A stretch of DNA of 13,606 nucleotides from CAZPMO01 sp964587515 (GCA_964587515.1 CAZPMO010000129.1:1-13606), one strand, 5' to 3'; shown: positions 5,462-13,258, counted from the first letter of the stretch. The notes: generated from the letters alone by a model not told the origin. Numbers and translations are program-made.

Positions 5462-6762
5462 TGACAGACGACACCCAGAACAGTTTCGGTTTCGAGACGC
5501 TGGCGATCCACGCCGGTGCCGCGCCCGACCCCGCCACCGGCGCGCGTAACACACCGATCTACCAGACCACGTCCTATGTCTTCGACGACGTCGATCACGC
5601 GGCCTCGCTGTTCAACCTCCAGACCTTCGGCTTCATCTATTCGCGCATAAACAATCCGACGGTCGCGGTGCTGGAGGAACGCATCGCCAGCCTGGAAGGT
5701 GGGCGCGCATCCTGCGCCGCCGGTTCGGGCCACGCCGCCCAGTTCCTCGCCTTCTTTTCGCTGCTGGAGCCGGGCGACGAATTCCTGGTTTCGCGCAACC
5801 TCTATGGCGGCTCGATCACCCAGATGGGCGTAAGCTTCAAGCGCCTGGGCTGGAACGCGATCTTCGTCGACGCCACCGATCCGGAGAATTTCCGCAAGGC
5901 GATGACGCCCAACTGCAAGGCGATCTTCATGGAGCCGCTGGCCAATCCCGGCGGCGTGGTGCTCGATGTCGAGGCGATCGCGGCGATCGCTCATGAGGCC
6001 GGTATACCGCTGATCTGCGACAACACCATGGCGACACCCTATCTGCTGCGCCCGATGGACTGGGGCGCCGATATCGTGATCCATTCGACCACCAAGTTCC
6101 TGTCGGGCCACGGCACATCCATGGGCGGCGCGGTTGTGGAATCGGGCCGGTTCGACTGGGCGCAAAACGACAAGTTCCCGACCATGACCGAGCCGGACCC
6201 CGCCTATCACGGGCTGACCTTCTTTGAAACCTTCGGCGATTTCGGCTTCACCACCAAGGCGCGCGCCGTCGCGCTCAGGGATTTCGGCCCGGCCATGGCG
6301 CCGATGAACGCGTTCATGACCATCACCGGCATCGAGACGCTGCCGCTCAGGATGGAGCGCCACGTCGCCAACGCCCAGGCGGTCGCGGAATTTCTGGAAG
6401 GCCACGCGGCGGTCGAGTGGGTGTCCTATGCGGGGCTCGCCTCGAGCCCCTATCGTGATCTCGCCAAGAAATATCTGCCGAAGGGCGCCGGCTCGGTCTT
6501 TACATTCGGCCTGAAGGGCGGATACGACGCCGGCGTGCGGTTTGTGGAATCCTGCGAACTGTTGTCGCACCTCGCCAATGTGGGCGACACCAGAAGCCTG
6601 ATCCTGCACCCGGCCTCGACCACCCATCGCCAGCTTTCCGACGAACAACGCGTCGCGGCCGGCGCCGGACCCGAGGTGGTGCGCCTCTCGATCGGGCTGG
6701 AAACCGTCGACGACATCATCCGCGATCTCGACCAGGCGCTGGCGGCGGCGGCGAAGAAATAA
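5461..6762 (+). CDS. metY: O-acetylhomoserine sulfhydrylase (aminocarboxypropyltransferase)
   Basis: A PLP-dependent Cys/Met metabolism enzyme that joins sulfide to O-acetylhomoserine to give homocysteine, bypassing cystathionine. Its length (433 residues) and the start FETLAIHAGAAPDPATGARN-TPIYQTTSYVF are typical of this branch. Visible sites are the PLP-phosphate and stacking region around SGHAAQFLAF and NLYGGS, the pyridine-nitrogen aspartate in ICDNTMATPYL (D187), and the Schiff-base lysine in HSTTKFLSGHG (K212). The C-terminal RSLILHPASTTHRQL and VVRLSIGLE are also standard. The ATG overlaps the preceding stop and GAGG lies 8 bases before it. No terminator is visible before the convergent kinase gene, 10 bases on. 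Some relatives use O-succinylhomoserine, so the exact donor is inferred. Confidence 0.95.
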   Translation: MTDDTQNSFGFETLAIHAGAAPDPATGARNTPIYQTTSYVFDDVDHAASLFNLQTFGFIYSRINNPTVAVLEERIASLEGGRASCAAGSGHAAQFLAFFSLLEPGDEFLVSRNLYGGSITQMGVSFKRLGWNAIFVDATDPENFRKAMTPNCKAIFMEPLANPGGVVLDVEAIAAIAHEAGIPLICDNTMATPYLLRPMDWGADIVIHSTTKFLSGHGTSMGGAVVESGRFDWAQNDKFPTMTEPDPAYHGLTFFETFGDFGFTTKARAVALRDFGPAMAPMNAFMTITGIETLPLRMERHVANAQAVAEFLEGHAAVEWVSYAGLASSPYRDLAKKYLPKGAGSVFTFGLKGGYDAGVRFVESCELLSHLANVGDTRSLILHPASTTHRQLSDEQRVAAGAGPEVVRLSIGLETVDDIIRDLDQALAAAAKK

Positions 6763-6772
6763 GGTATAGCCC

Positions 6773-8279
6773 TTAATCGAGCGCCGCGCGGACGGTTTCC
6801 GCCATTTGCCGCAATTGAAATGGCTTGTTGAGAATCACCGCGCCAGCAAGAGCTTCGCGCGCTACCACGTCGTTGGGATAGCCCGACATGAAGATCGCGC
6901 GCAGCCCGGGATGGCGCACCATTTCCTCGATGACGAAATCCGGACCGCTGAGCCCGCCCGGCAGAACGACATCGGACAGCACAAGGTCAATCCTCTCATG
7001 TCGCTCCAGTATTTCGTGTGCGCTCGTGGCGTCGGCAGCGGCCAGCACGCGATACCCAAGCCCATTTAGCATCATCACGGATAGCTCACGCACGTCGTCG
7101 TCGTCCTCGACCACCAGGATCACCTCACCATTGCCGTCGGTGATCGTGCTGGTCTTCTGGGCTGTCTCCGATATTACGGGGTCCGTGGACATCGGCAAAT
7201 AGAGGCTGACGGTGGTGCCCCTGCCTTCTTCGCTTTGGATCGTGACATGGCCGCCGGACTGTTTCGCGAAGCCATAAACCATCGAAAGCCCCAGCCCGCT
7301 GCCCTCACCAACTTCCTTGGTCGTGAAAAAGGGCTCATAGGCATGCTCCAGCACATCGTCGGACATGCCGGTTCCATTGTCGGTCACCGACATGACAACA
7401 AACTGGCCTTCAACAGCCTCCGGGTTTTCCCTCAAAAATTCTTCGCCGATCGTTCTATTTGCGATCGTGATTTCAAGCCTGCCGCTGCCGGACATCGCAT
7501 CGCGCGCATTGATGGCCAGATTCAGCAATGCATTCTCTACCTGGCCCGGATCGGCCATCGCGGGCCAAGGCTTCGGCACATTGTCGAGTACGATAGCCGA
7601 GCAGATCGGCAGCCGAGCGAGACACCATCGTAAGCCGACCGTCCTCATCAGTGCGGTAATAGGTATCCTGCATGTTGTCGAGAATGGCGCGATAACGCGC
7701 CTCGCTTTCACGCAGGGAAGCGTTGGCCTGCTCCAGGTCCAAGGTTCGTTCCGCGACACGGGATTCCAGTCGACCCTGCGCCTCCCGCAGAGAAATTTCC
7801 GCATCCTTGAGTTCGGTGATATCGGTCACCGACACGAAGAAACCCCTGACCTCGTTATTTGTGTCGATATCGGGAACATAGATCGTATGTGTGTGCCGCC
7901 TCCCCTTTCTCGCGGTATTCACGGTCGCTTGGGCTATCACCGTCTCGCCGGACAGCACCCGATCCATGTACCCCTTGAAGATATCGTATGTCGCCTCACC
8001 CAATATTTCTCGAACGGGTCGGCCGATAATTTCATCCTGACTTATTCCCCACCACTCTTCGTAGGTTCGGTTGCAGCTCCGGAACCGTCGATCAGCATCG
8101 ATGTAGGAAATCAGAACCGGCAGAGAATCGGTTACATCGACAAGCGGCACGCCACCGCCGTCGGCCGAACGCTCCCTGTCCGGTGCATTGGGCATGGGTT
8201 TCCCGGAAACTCCGAGGCGTCCCTCGATTTCCGCCAGACGCGCAATCAACGCCTCGCGAGACCAGTCAGAGTAGTCCAC
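6773..8279 (-). pseudogene. Hybrid sensor histidine kinase with internal deletion and frameshift
   Basis: The 5' part, from GTG at 8279, encodes a PAS domain (about residues 50-155, ending VSVTDITELKDAE), a coiled-coil linker (156-193), and the start of a second PAS domain (EARYRAILDNMQDTYYRTDE) as far as AADLLGY. The frame then becomes meaningless. In the next frame the sequence resumes at VLDNVPKPWPAMADPGQVEN, the beginning of the HATPase domain, with N box NLAINARDAM, DNGTGM, EPFFTTK and GSGLGLSMVYGF. A receiver domain follows, with acidic pocket EDDDD, phospho-acceptor in LVLSDVVLPGG and lysine in ILNKPF. The rest of PAS2 and the whole HisKA domain with its phosphorylated histidine are missing; the join is near 7590. 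As written it cannot make a working kinase. No DNA-binding domain is attached. The GTG start is uncertain, as GGAAGGA lies 16 bases before it. Confidence 0.8.
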
Positions 8280-8354
8280 GCGGTTCAGAGGATTGTCCTT
8301 CCCTTACCCCTACCCTGGAAATTCATCCCCAGGAAAAACGAATCATCTCTATAT

Positions 8355-8383
8355 ATTATAATACTGGAAAAAAGGACTGTGAC
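8355..8383 (-). promoter_or_regulatory. Candidate promoter of the sensor kinase gene
   Basis: On the minus strand GTCACA (8383-8378, 4 of 6) stands 17 bases before a perfect TATAAT (8360-8355), in an AT-rich patch. It lies about 76 bases ahead of the GTG start. Nothing else of note is seen in the 157-base gap between the kinase and the glyoxalase-fold gene. Confidence 0.5.
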
Positions 8384-8436
8384 TAACAGCCTATTTTTCA
8401 CCTGCCGGTCGGTAACCCGGACGGATTGCCCGCGGT

Positions 8437-8823
8437 TCACGCAAGGCTGTTGGCGATCTCGATCAGATTGCCGTCGGGGTCGCGCAGATAGACAGACATT
8501 ATGGGGCCTTGCGCGCCGGTGCGCTCGACCGGGCCGAGTTCGATTTCGACGCCCTGGTCCTGAAGATGGGCGGTGATTTCGACGATCGGTATTTCGCTCA
8601 GGAAGCAGATATCGATGGCGCCGACAGTGGGCCGCGCCGCGACCAGATCGGCGCCGGTCGCTTCATCGTGCAGGTTCAGCTTGTTGCGCCCAAGATGGAC
8701 CGCGATCCGGCCCGCGCCGAAATTCTCGATGCGCGCGCCGAGAACCCGCGCGTACCAGTCCGACGACCGTGCGATATCGGCGACCGTCACCGCCACATGA
8801 TCGATGCTCTCGATATGAATCAA
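8437..8823 (-). CDS. VOC (glyoxalase/bleomycin resistance/dioxygenase) superfamily protein
   Basis: A 128-residue single-unit protein with two beta-alpha-beta-beta-beta halves, the usual length for a dimeric VOC member. It begins ESIDHVAVTVADIARSSDWY, with H9 in the usual metal-ligand place, and ends VYLRDPDGNLIEIANSL, with E122 as the other typical ligand. D71 (IDICF) stands where many members have a histidine, so the metal site may differ. The substrate cannot be told; lactoylglutathione, quinone or antibiotic binding would all fit the fold. The TTG start at 8823 is chosen because AGGAGG lies 5 bases before it, overlapping the stop region of the transporter gene 9 bases away; the two are clearly coupled. 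Confidence 0.88.
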   Translation of the reverse strand: MIHIESIDHVAVTVADIARSSDWYARVLGARIENFGAGRIAVHLGRNKLNLHDEATGADLVAARPTVGAIDICFLSEIPIVEITAHLQDQGVEIELGPVERTGAQGPIMSVYLRDPDGNLIEIANSLA

Positions 8824-8832
8824 TTTCGCCTC

Positions 8833-10044
8833 CTATTCGGCCGCGACCAATCGCTCGGTGCGCAGACCCGGCAGGAACAGGCCGGCGGCGACGATGACCG
8901 CCGCGAATCCGGCGATCGCCACGTACAGCCAGAAGAAACCGCCGGTGCCGTCATAGATCGCGCCCACCATGGGCACCGCCAGTGCTGCGACCCCGAGCGA
9001 CAACACGAACTTCAGGCCATAGGCGCGGGCGTGCCAGTCGGCCGGACAGTAGCGCGCGATCAGCGTGTTCTCGGCCGGCAACCCGGTCGAGGTCAGCATC
9101 ATCAGCGCCGCCGAGGCCGCGACCAGCGGGGCCTCGACGAGCACCGCCGAGGCCAGCGCCAGCGGCGCCATCACCGCATAGGTCCCAAGATAAACCGTCT
9201 TCAGCGGGAAGCGATCGGCCAATCTGCCGCCCAGCAACTGACCGACCATGGAAAAACACAGCGCCAGTGTCACCAGACCGCCGGTGCCGGCGAGCCCGGC
9301 CCAATTCAGGAAGCTGACCCGAACCTCGAACACCTTGGGCAGACCCACCATGATCGCCTGGGCGATCAGCCCGATGGACAGCGCGGTCACCATCAGGATG
9401 GCAAGCCCGCGCAACGCGGCGCGGCGCGGCAACTCGGCCTCGGTCACCGGTCGTTGCCCGGCGGCGGCGGTGGTCTCGCGCGCGCCCAGCAGGTACACCA
9501 CGCCGGTCGCGAGACAAACCACGCCGGGAATGACGAACGCGGCGCGCCAGCCGAACCCGGCGATGGCGGTGCCGGCCATCAGCGGCGCGGCGGCGATACC
9601 GGCGCTGCCGCAGAACCCGTTCAGCCCCAAGGCGCGACCGCGATTGACGGCGTTGGCGACCACCACCGCCGTCCCCACCGGATGATAGATCGACGCGAAC
9701 AGCCCGATCGCGGCGAGCCCCAGCGTGATGCCGAGCGGTCCGGTGGCGAACCCGGTCAGGATCGCCGACGCGCCGCTGCCGAGGAAAAACGCCGCCATCA
9801 TGCCGCGCCCGCTCCACCGGTCGCCCAACCAGCCGGCCGGGAATGCGCCAATTCCGAACAGCACGTAACCGGGCAGCGACAACGACAGCATCTTGCCATA
9901 TGACAAACCGAAGGTGCCGCCGAGCGCCAGCACCACCGTCGGATAGACCAGCATCAGCAGATGCGAATAGAAATGCGCGAGGTTGGCGTAGACGATGGCG
10001 GCGTCGGCAGGCCGCTTCGAAGAAGAAGAACCGGAAGCGTTCAT
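8833..10044 (-). CDS. Major facilitator superfamily transporter
   Basis: A 403-residue integral inner-membrane protein with about 12 hydrophobic segments. The MFS loop motif after helix 2 reads GWLGDRWSGRGMM, and a weaker repeat after helix 8 reads GGRLADRFPLK. The N-terminal NLAHFYSHLLMLVYPTVV resembles the fosmidomycin-resistance type of exporter, but the substrate is unknown. The start at 10044 (MNASGSSSSKRPADAAIVYA) gives a short polar tail before helix 1; a GTG at 10107 would add 21 residues. Neither has a clear ribosome-binding site. It is cotranscribed with the VOC protein, which might act on the same compound (inference), for instance binding or modifying a toxic substrate. Confidence 0.93.
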   Translation of the reverse strand: MNASGSSSSKRPADAAIVYANLAHFYSHLLMLVYPTVVLALGGTFGLSYGKMLSLSLPGYVLFGIGAFPAGWLGDRWSGRGMMAAFFLGSGASAILTGFATGPLGITLGLAAIGLFASIYHPVGTAVVVANAVNRGRALGLNGFCGSAGIAAAPLMAGTAIAGFGWRAAFVIPGVVCLATGVVYLLGARETTAAAGQRPVTEAELPRRAALRGLAILMVTALSIGLIAQAIMVGLPKVFEVRVSFLNWAGLAGTGGLVTLALCFSMVGQLLGGRLADRFPLKTVYLGTYAVMAPLALASAVLVEAPLVAASAALMMLTSTGLPAENTLIARYCPADWHARAYGLKFVLSLGVAALAVPMVGAIYDGTGGFFWLYVAIAGFAAVIVAAGLFLPGLRTERLVAAE

Positions 10045-10127
10045 CACATTATCACGGAGCCCGTTCGGGACCGCATCCTGCCACCGTGCGAGGACCGCCA
10101 CAAGCACGCGCCGGAAATCTCTTAAAG

Positions 10128-10155
10128 ACGATAGTTTTCAACTGGTTGACGTTAA
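10128..10155 (-). promoter_or_regulatory. Weak candidate promoter of the transporter operon
   Basis: On the minus strand TTAACG (10155-10150) and TATCGT (10133-10128) are 16 bases apart, each 4 of 6 to consensus. It overlaps the candidate plus-strand promoter at 10135-10163, so if both are real they would compete for polymerase. Confidence 0.3.
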
Positions 10156-10163
10156 CCTTTAAT
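10135..10163 (+). promoter_or_regulatory. Candidate promoter of the 64-residue protein gene
   Basis: TTTTCA (10135-10140, 4 of 6) and TTTAAT (10158-10163, 5 of 6) are 17 bases apart. The leader to the ATG at 10223 would be about 50 bases. Confidence 0.4.
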
Positions 10164-10222
10164 CACAATTTCGCCCCATTCTCGCCCTTTCGCCGCCATC
10201 GCGCGGAACCATATGAAAGGGT

Positions 10223-10417
10223 ATGAAAAAACGCCCGACCCCATTGCCCGGTGATTTGCTGTACCCGCTGGAACTGCCGCGATCGGCGGAGGAGATCGAT
10301 CTTGACCGGTTGGTCTGGGATCCGGCCTATCGCCGCGCCGTCCGCCCGATCATCGAGAAGGAAGGCCGGACCGTGCCCGGAAAATCTTCCGTGCGCGAAG
10401 CGAACCGCCGCTCCTGA
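10223..10417 (+). CDS. 64-residue hypothetical protein
   Basis: An unrecognised small soluble protein with a basic start (MKKRPTPLPGDLLYPLEL), a mixed-charge middle (EEIDLDRLVWDPAYRRAVRP) and a basic tail. The DLDRLVWDPAYRRAV stretch looks like an amphipathic helix and has the conserved look of small alphaproteobacterial hypotheticals, but I cannot name a family. The AAAGGG just before the ATG is too close to be an ideal ribosome-binding site, which lowers confidence. A promoter-like sequence precedes it. Between its stop and the convergent cutA gene (10418-10505) I see only a 6-pair hairpin (caagcc/ggcttg) without a T-tract. Confidence 0.6.
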   Translation: MKKRPTPLPGDLLYPLELPRSAEEIDLDRLVWDPAYRRAVRPIIEKEGRTVPGKSSVREANRRS

Positions 10418-10505
10418 GGCGTCAAGCCGACGCCGCGACGGGCTTGCGTTCGGTCACCGAGATATAGAGCCGCGCGGACCCCGCGATTCGGACAGACTCA
10501 ATCGG

Positions 10506-10820
10506 CTAGCTCGCTTCGGCCTCGATCCAGTCGAGAAACGCCGGATTGCCGCCCTCGATCGGAAGCGCGACCACGCAGGGGCAATCATAGGAGTGCAGTT
10601 CCCTTACCTTCTCTGTTAGCGCATCGACATTGGCGCGCCGCGTCTTGGCGATCAGTACGGTCTCGCCCTCCTCCTGGATCTCGCCTTCCCACCGGTAGAT
10701 CGAGCGCATCCCGTCGATGACATTAACGCAGGCGGCGAGCCGCGCCTCGACCAGCGCGCGGCCGATGGCCCGCGCCTCGGCGGCGCTGGCGGCGGTCATA
10801 TAGACGATACAGGTCGACAT
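10506..10820 (-). CDS. cutA: Divalent cation tolerance protein CutA
   Basis: A 104-residue member of the CutA1 family, small trimeric cytoplasmic proteins named for copper tolerance in Escherichia coli; the actual function is still debated. Family features are the first strand CIVYMTAAS, the segment AEARAIGRALVEARLAACVNV, IYRWEGEIQEEGETVLIAKT, and YDCPCVVALPIEGGNPAFLDWI near the end. The start at 10820 (MSTCIVY) fits the family's length and has GGGAG about 8 bases upstream; a longer open frame to 10886 adds an unrelated, charged tail. It is divergent from the tandem paralogues, with 129 bases between them. Confidence 0.95.
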   Translation of the reverse strand: MSTCIVYMTAASAAEARAIGRALVEARLAACVNVIDGMRSIYRWEGEIQEEGETVLIAKTRRANVDALTEKVRELHSYDCPCVVALPIEGGNPAFLDWIEAEAS

Positions 10821-10850
10821 TTGCGCTCTCCCTTCGTGACCGGGCGCGGC

Positions 10851-10879
10851 TTGGTTCTGGGGCCGCGCTACGGTACAAT
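10851..10879 (+). promoter_or_regulatory. Candidate promoter of the tandem paralogue operon
   Basis: TTGGTT (10851-10856) and TACAAT (10874-10879, 5 of 6) are 17 bases apart, in the gap between cutA and the first paralogue. The leader to the ATG would be about 65 bases. Confidence 0.45.
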
Positions 10880-10949
10880 CGCGCAAAAGGGCGTGTCCGG
10901 CCAGTTGGGAATACGGTCGGCAAAACCGCCCGCGAATAAGAGGCGCGAG

Positions 10950-11750
10950 ATGGGCGTAAGCGACAATCTTCGGGGATTGATTTCAATTGCCGAGCCGCTG
11001 TGGGCGGGCGAATCCGAGGTGTTCCGCACCTATTGGGAGTCGCCGATGCGCACCGTCGAGACCGATTTGATCTGGCTCGGGCGTCAGGCGAGCAAGGAAT
11101 TCAACGGCTCGGGCGTCGCCGAATACAAGAATCTCGGCTGCTTCATGGGACCGTTGACCGAGCTTCAGGAGATGTTTCCAAAGATCGACGCAGGCGTCAG
11201 CCGGCACGCGGCGTTCGAGCGCATCGAGATGATCCACGAAGAATTCGCCCATTACATGGCCTTCGCCGACGCCTATGACGCGATCCGCCCGGCCGGCGCG
11301 GCGGCGCTCAATCCGCACGAGATCGCGCCATGGGACGAGGATGTCGCGCTGAACGCCTATCGCCACCAGGTGATGGATGAGCATGGCGAAATCGGCGTGC
11401 GCGCGACCAAGCTGTCGGAGGGCGGTTATTGCTCGCTGTTCCGCGAGGGCATGCGGCTGAAGGGCCGCGGCGGCGCCGACGATGTGATCGCCGAGGCGTG
11501 TTCGAAGATTTACGATGACGAGTTCGGCCACATGCTGAAGGGTATCATCGGGCTCGACGACGAGAAGCTGGCCGACGACGACTGGCGCCTGATGGGCGAA
11601 CTCGTCGCCGGAATTCTCAAGCGGCGCATCCTGATGCGCAACGCGGAATTCAGCTATCCGCTGGACGAAGACCGGGTCCACGCGATCTTCGACGGCGACA
11701 TCGACCCCATCGCATTCGACTATCAACGGGCGGAGGAGGCCCTGGCCTGA
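10950..11750 (+). CDS. Unrecognised, probably helical di-iron (ferritin-like) protein, copy 1
   Basis: A 266-residue protein whose family I cannot name. Two segments carry E-x-x-H in helical context: MIHEEFAHYMAFADAYDAI (E98, H101) and SKIYDDEFGHMLKGIIGL (E191, H194). Between them is DEHGEIGVRATKL (E144, E147). This spacing resembles the E...ExxH...E...ExxH ligand set of four-helix di-iron bundles, so a redox or oxygen-activating metal role is plausible but inferred. Other strongly kept blocks are RQASKEFNGSG-EYKN and SEGGYCSLFREGMRLKGRGG. There is no signal peptide or membrane segment. AAGAGG lies 6 bases before the ATG at 10950. The TGA overlaps the ATG of copy 2 by one base, so the pair is translated together. 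Confidence 0.85.
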   Translation: MGVSDNLRGLISIAEPLWAGESEVFRTYWESPMRTVETDLIWLGRQASKEFNGSGVAEYKNLGCFMGPLTELQEMFPKIDAGVSRHAAFERIEMIHEEFAHYMAFADAYDAIRPAGAAALNPHEIAPWDEDVALNAYRHQVMDEHGEIGVRATKLSEGGYCSLFREGMRLKGRGGADDVIAEACSKIYDDEFGHMLKGIIGLDDEKLADDDWRLMGELVAGILKRRILMRNAEFSYPLDEDRVHAIFDGDIDPIAFDYQRAEEALA

Positions 11751-12550
11751 TGGCGTTAAGCAAGAATCTCGAAGATCTAATCGCGCTGTCCGCGCCGTTA
11801 TGGGCAGGCGAGGCCGAGGTGGTGCGTACCTATTGGGACTCGCCGGTGCGCTCGCTGGCCAATGATCTGTTGTGGATTCGCCGACAGGCGAGCAAGGAAT
11901 TCAACGGCTCGGGCATTGGCGAATACAAGAACATGGGCGTGTTCATGGGCCCGCTGACGCGTCTCCAGGAATCCTTTCCGCAGATCGATTCCGGCGTCAG
12001 CCGCCACGAGGTGCTGGGCGTGATCGAGATGATCCACGACGAGTTCTCGCACTATGTCGCCTTCGCCGATGTCTATGACGCGATCCGCGACGACGCGACG
12101 CCGCCGCTGGATCCGCACAAGATCGAGGCGTGGGACGAAGACGTGGCGCTGACCGAAATGCGCCACGCCCACAACGCCGAGCACGGCGAGCTCGGCATCC
12201 GCGCGAGCCGCTTCACCGAGGGTGGTTATTGCACCTTGTTCCGCGAAGGCATGCGGCTGAAGGGCCGCGGCGGCGGCGACGATCTGATCGCCGTGGCGTG
12301 TTCGAAAATTTACGACGACGAGTTCCACCACATGCTGGAAGGCATAATCGGGCTCGACAACGAAGGCTGGTCCGATGACGAATTTCGTCTGATGGGCGAG
12401 CTGGTGATCGCCCAGCTTCGCCAGCGTATCCTGATGCGCAACACCGAGTTCAGCCTGCCGCTGAGCGAAGAACGCGTCCAGGCGATCTACGCGGGCGACA
12501 TCACGCCCGAGCCGTTCGATTACGAAAAGGCCGAAAAGGTCCTCGCTTGA
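11750..12550 (+). CDS. Unrecognised, probably helical di-iron (ferritin-like) protein, copy 2
   Basis: It has exactly the same length as copy 1 (266 residues), aligns with it without gaps, and is identical at about 175 positions by hand count. All candidate metal ligands are kept: E98/H101 (HDEFSHY), E144/E147 (EHGELGI) and E191/H194 (DDEFHHM, with an extra H193). RQASKEFNGSG, CTLFREGMRLKGRGG and RILMRN-EFS are also shared. The variable parts are residues 82-92 and 114-127. Since both copies keep every candidate ligand, neither looks like a degenerate partner. They may form a heteromer (inference from coupling and equal length). The two genes arose by tandem duplication, clearly not recently. 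Confidence 0.85.
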   Translation: MALSKNLEDLIALSAPLWAGEAEVVRTYWDSPVRSLANDLLWIRRQASKEFNGSGIGEYKNMGVFMGPLTRLQESFPQIDSGVSRHEVLGVIEMIHDEFSHYVAFADVYDAIRDDATPPLDPHKIEAWDEDVALTEMRHAHNAEHGELGIRASRFTEGGYCTLFREGMRLKGRGGGDDLIAVACSKIYDDEFHHMLEGIIGLDNEGWSDDEFRLMGELVIAQLRQRILMRNTEFSLPLSEERVQAIYAGDITPEPFDYEKAEKVLA

Positions 12551-12610
12551 GGCGAGAGCTTGCGTAGTCCCCGTGTAGTCAGCGTTGGTTCAAGTCTTTG
12601 GGAGGAGACG

Positions 12611-12892
12611 ATGCCGGCACAGGCACAACGGACGACCGGCGACGCGGCCACCCCGCGCGCTGTTGAGACGAAACCCACCCCGGTCCAGCTCGGCTGGCTC
12701 AAGCGCGGCCTCGACGAGCCCGGCGGCAAGCTGCCGCTGTTCGACCAGTACGGCCAGCGCATCAGCGATCGCACCGTCAGAAGCTGTCTCGCCCATGGCT
12801 GGGCGGAACCGTGGTTCGACAACCCGCTGAAACCGGATTTCATGGTCTGCAAACTGACCGAAGGCGGCCGCGACATCGCAACGACGCACTAA
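12611..12892 (+). CDS. 93-residue conserved small protein, possibly winged-helix-like
   Basis: After a polar, disordered start (about 25 residues) comes a compact conserved region: TPVQLGWLKRGLDEPGGKLP, LFDQYGQRISDRTVRSCLAH, GWAEPWFDNPLKPDFMVCKL and TEGGRDIA. A helix beginning the domain, DRTVRSCLAHGWAEPW in the middle and a -VCKLTEGGRDIA strand-turn end recall short winged-helix proteins, and near-identical small proteins are common in alphaproteobacteria from memory; the function is unknown. The start at 12611 is fixed by GGGAGGAG a few bases upstream. It is 60 bases downstream of copy 2, so it may be in the same operon, and a hairpin terminator follows. Confidence 0.8.
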   Translation: MPAQAQRTTGDAATPRAVETKPTPVQLGWLKRGLDEPGGKLPLFDQYGQRISDRTVRSCLAHGWAEPWFDNPLKPDFMVCKLTEGGRDIATTH

Positions 12893-12919
12893 ATACGAGG
12901 CGGGAATGCCGGCAAACGG

Positions 12920-12938
12920 AGGCTTTAACCAAGCCTTT
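12920..12938 (+). terminator. Hairpin terminator after the 93-residue protein gene
   Basis: AGGCTT (12920-12925) pairs with AAGCCT (12931-12936) across TAACC, followed by TT and a T-rich stretch. It marks the right end of the paralogue unit. The TTTACA at 12936-12941 overlaps its 3' side and might be the -35 box of the next gene (CATATT at 12961-12966, with a long 19-base spacer); that promoter is doubtful. Confidence 0.5.
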
Positions 12939-12991
12939 ACACTTTGCTTCCGAAATGATCCATATTGGAAAGCATGGTATCGGAGGTTGAT

Positions 12992-13258
12992 ATGAGCACA
13001 GGTTCAGAGACCGTTCTCGAACGAGAAATTGGCGCTTTCAATAAACTGAAGGATGAACTCATTGCTCACCACAATGGAAAATGGGTTCTGATCAAGGATG
13101 AAACGCTGGTCGGCGCGTTCGATACGCTCGATAACGCCGCCCAGGAAGCAATCAGACGCTTTGGGCGTGGTCCCTATCTAATTCGCCAAGTTGGCGGGCC
13201 AGATTCAATGACATTACCCGCGTCCGTTATGTATCGACCCACACATGCCGATAATTGA
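12992..13258 (+). CDS. 88-residue DUF5678-like protein
   Basis: A helical N-terminal part (VLEREIGAFNKLKDELIAHH) leads into NGKWVLIKDETLVGAFDTLD-NAAQEAIRRFGRGPYLIRQVG, which has the character of DUF5678: a short unit of unknown function with GK-V-I-K...-G-FDT...A...FG-GP-LIRQ. The start at 12992 is chosen because GGAGG lies 5 bases upstream; a TTG at 12965 would give a longer form. The base composition is lower in GC than in the neighbouring paralogues. Its last 14 bases overlap the start of the retropepsin-like gene, so the two are coupled. Confidence 0.85.
   Translation: MSTGSETVLEREIGAFNKLKDELIAHHNGKWVLIKDETLVGAFDTLDNAAQEAIRRFGRGPYLIRQVGGPDSMTLPASVMYRPTHADN

Noticed and set aside
7630..7804. 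Apparent start of a separate response-regulator/kinase protein at 7804
   Set aside because: Residues before VLDNVPKPWP are an out-of-frame reading of the PAS and coiled-coil region, so this is the downstream half of the broken kinase, not a separate gene.
8396..8425. Possible terminator after the VOC gene (CCGG...CCGG hairpin)
   Set aside because: Only a 4-pair stem with a large loop; not convincing despite the T-poor/A-rich sequence beyond.
7365..8576. 403-codon plus-strand frame opposite the sensor kinase
   Set aside because: No recognisable domain; it spans several minus-strand PAS/HATPase segments and the intergenic gap.
8509..9903. 464-codon plus-strand frame opposite the VOC and MFS genes
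   Set aside because: Low-complexity Arg/Gln/His/Gly composition typical of an antisense shadow; the minus strand has MFS helices and loop motifs.
10423..10446. caagcc/ggcttg hairpin between the 64-residue gene and cutA
   Set aside because: Six pairs with a 12-base loop and no T-tract on either strand.
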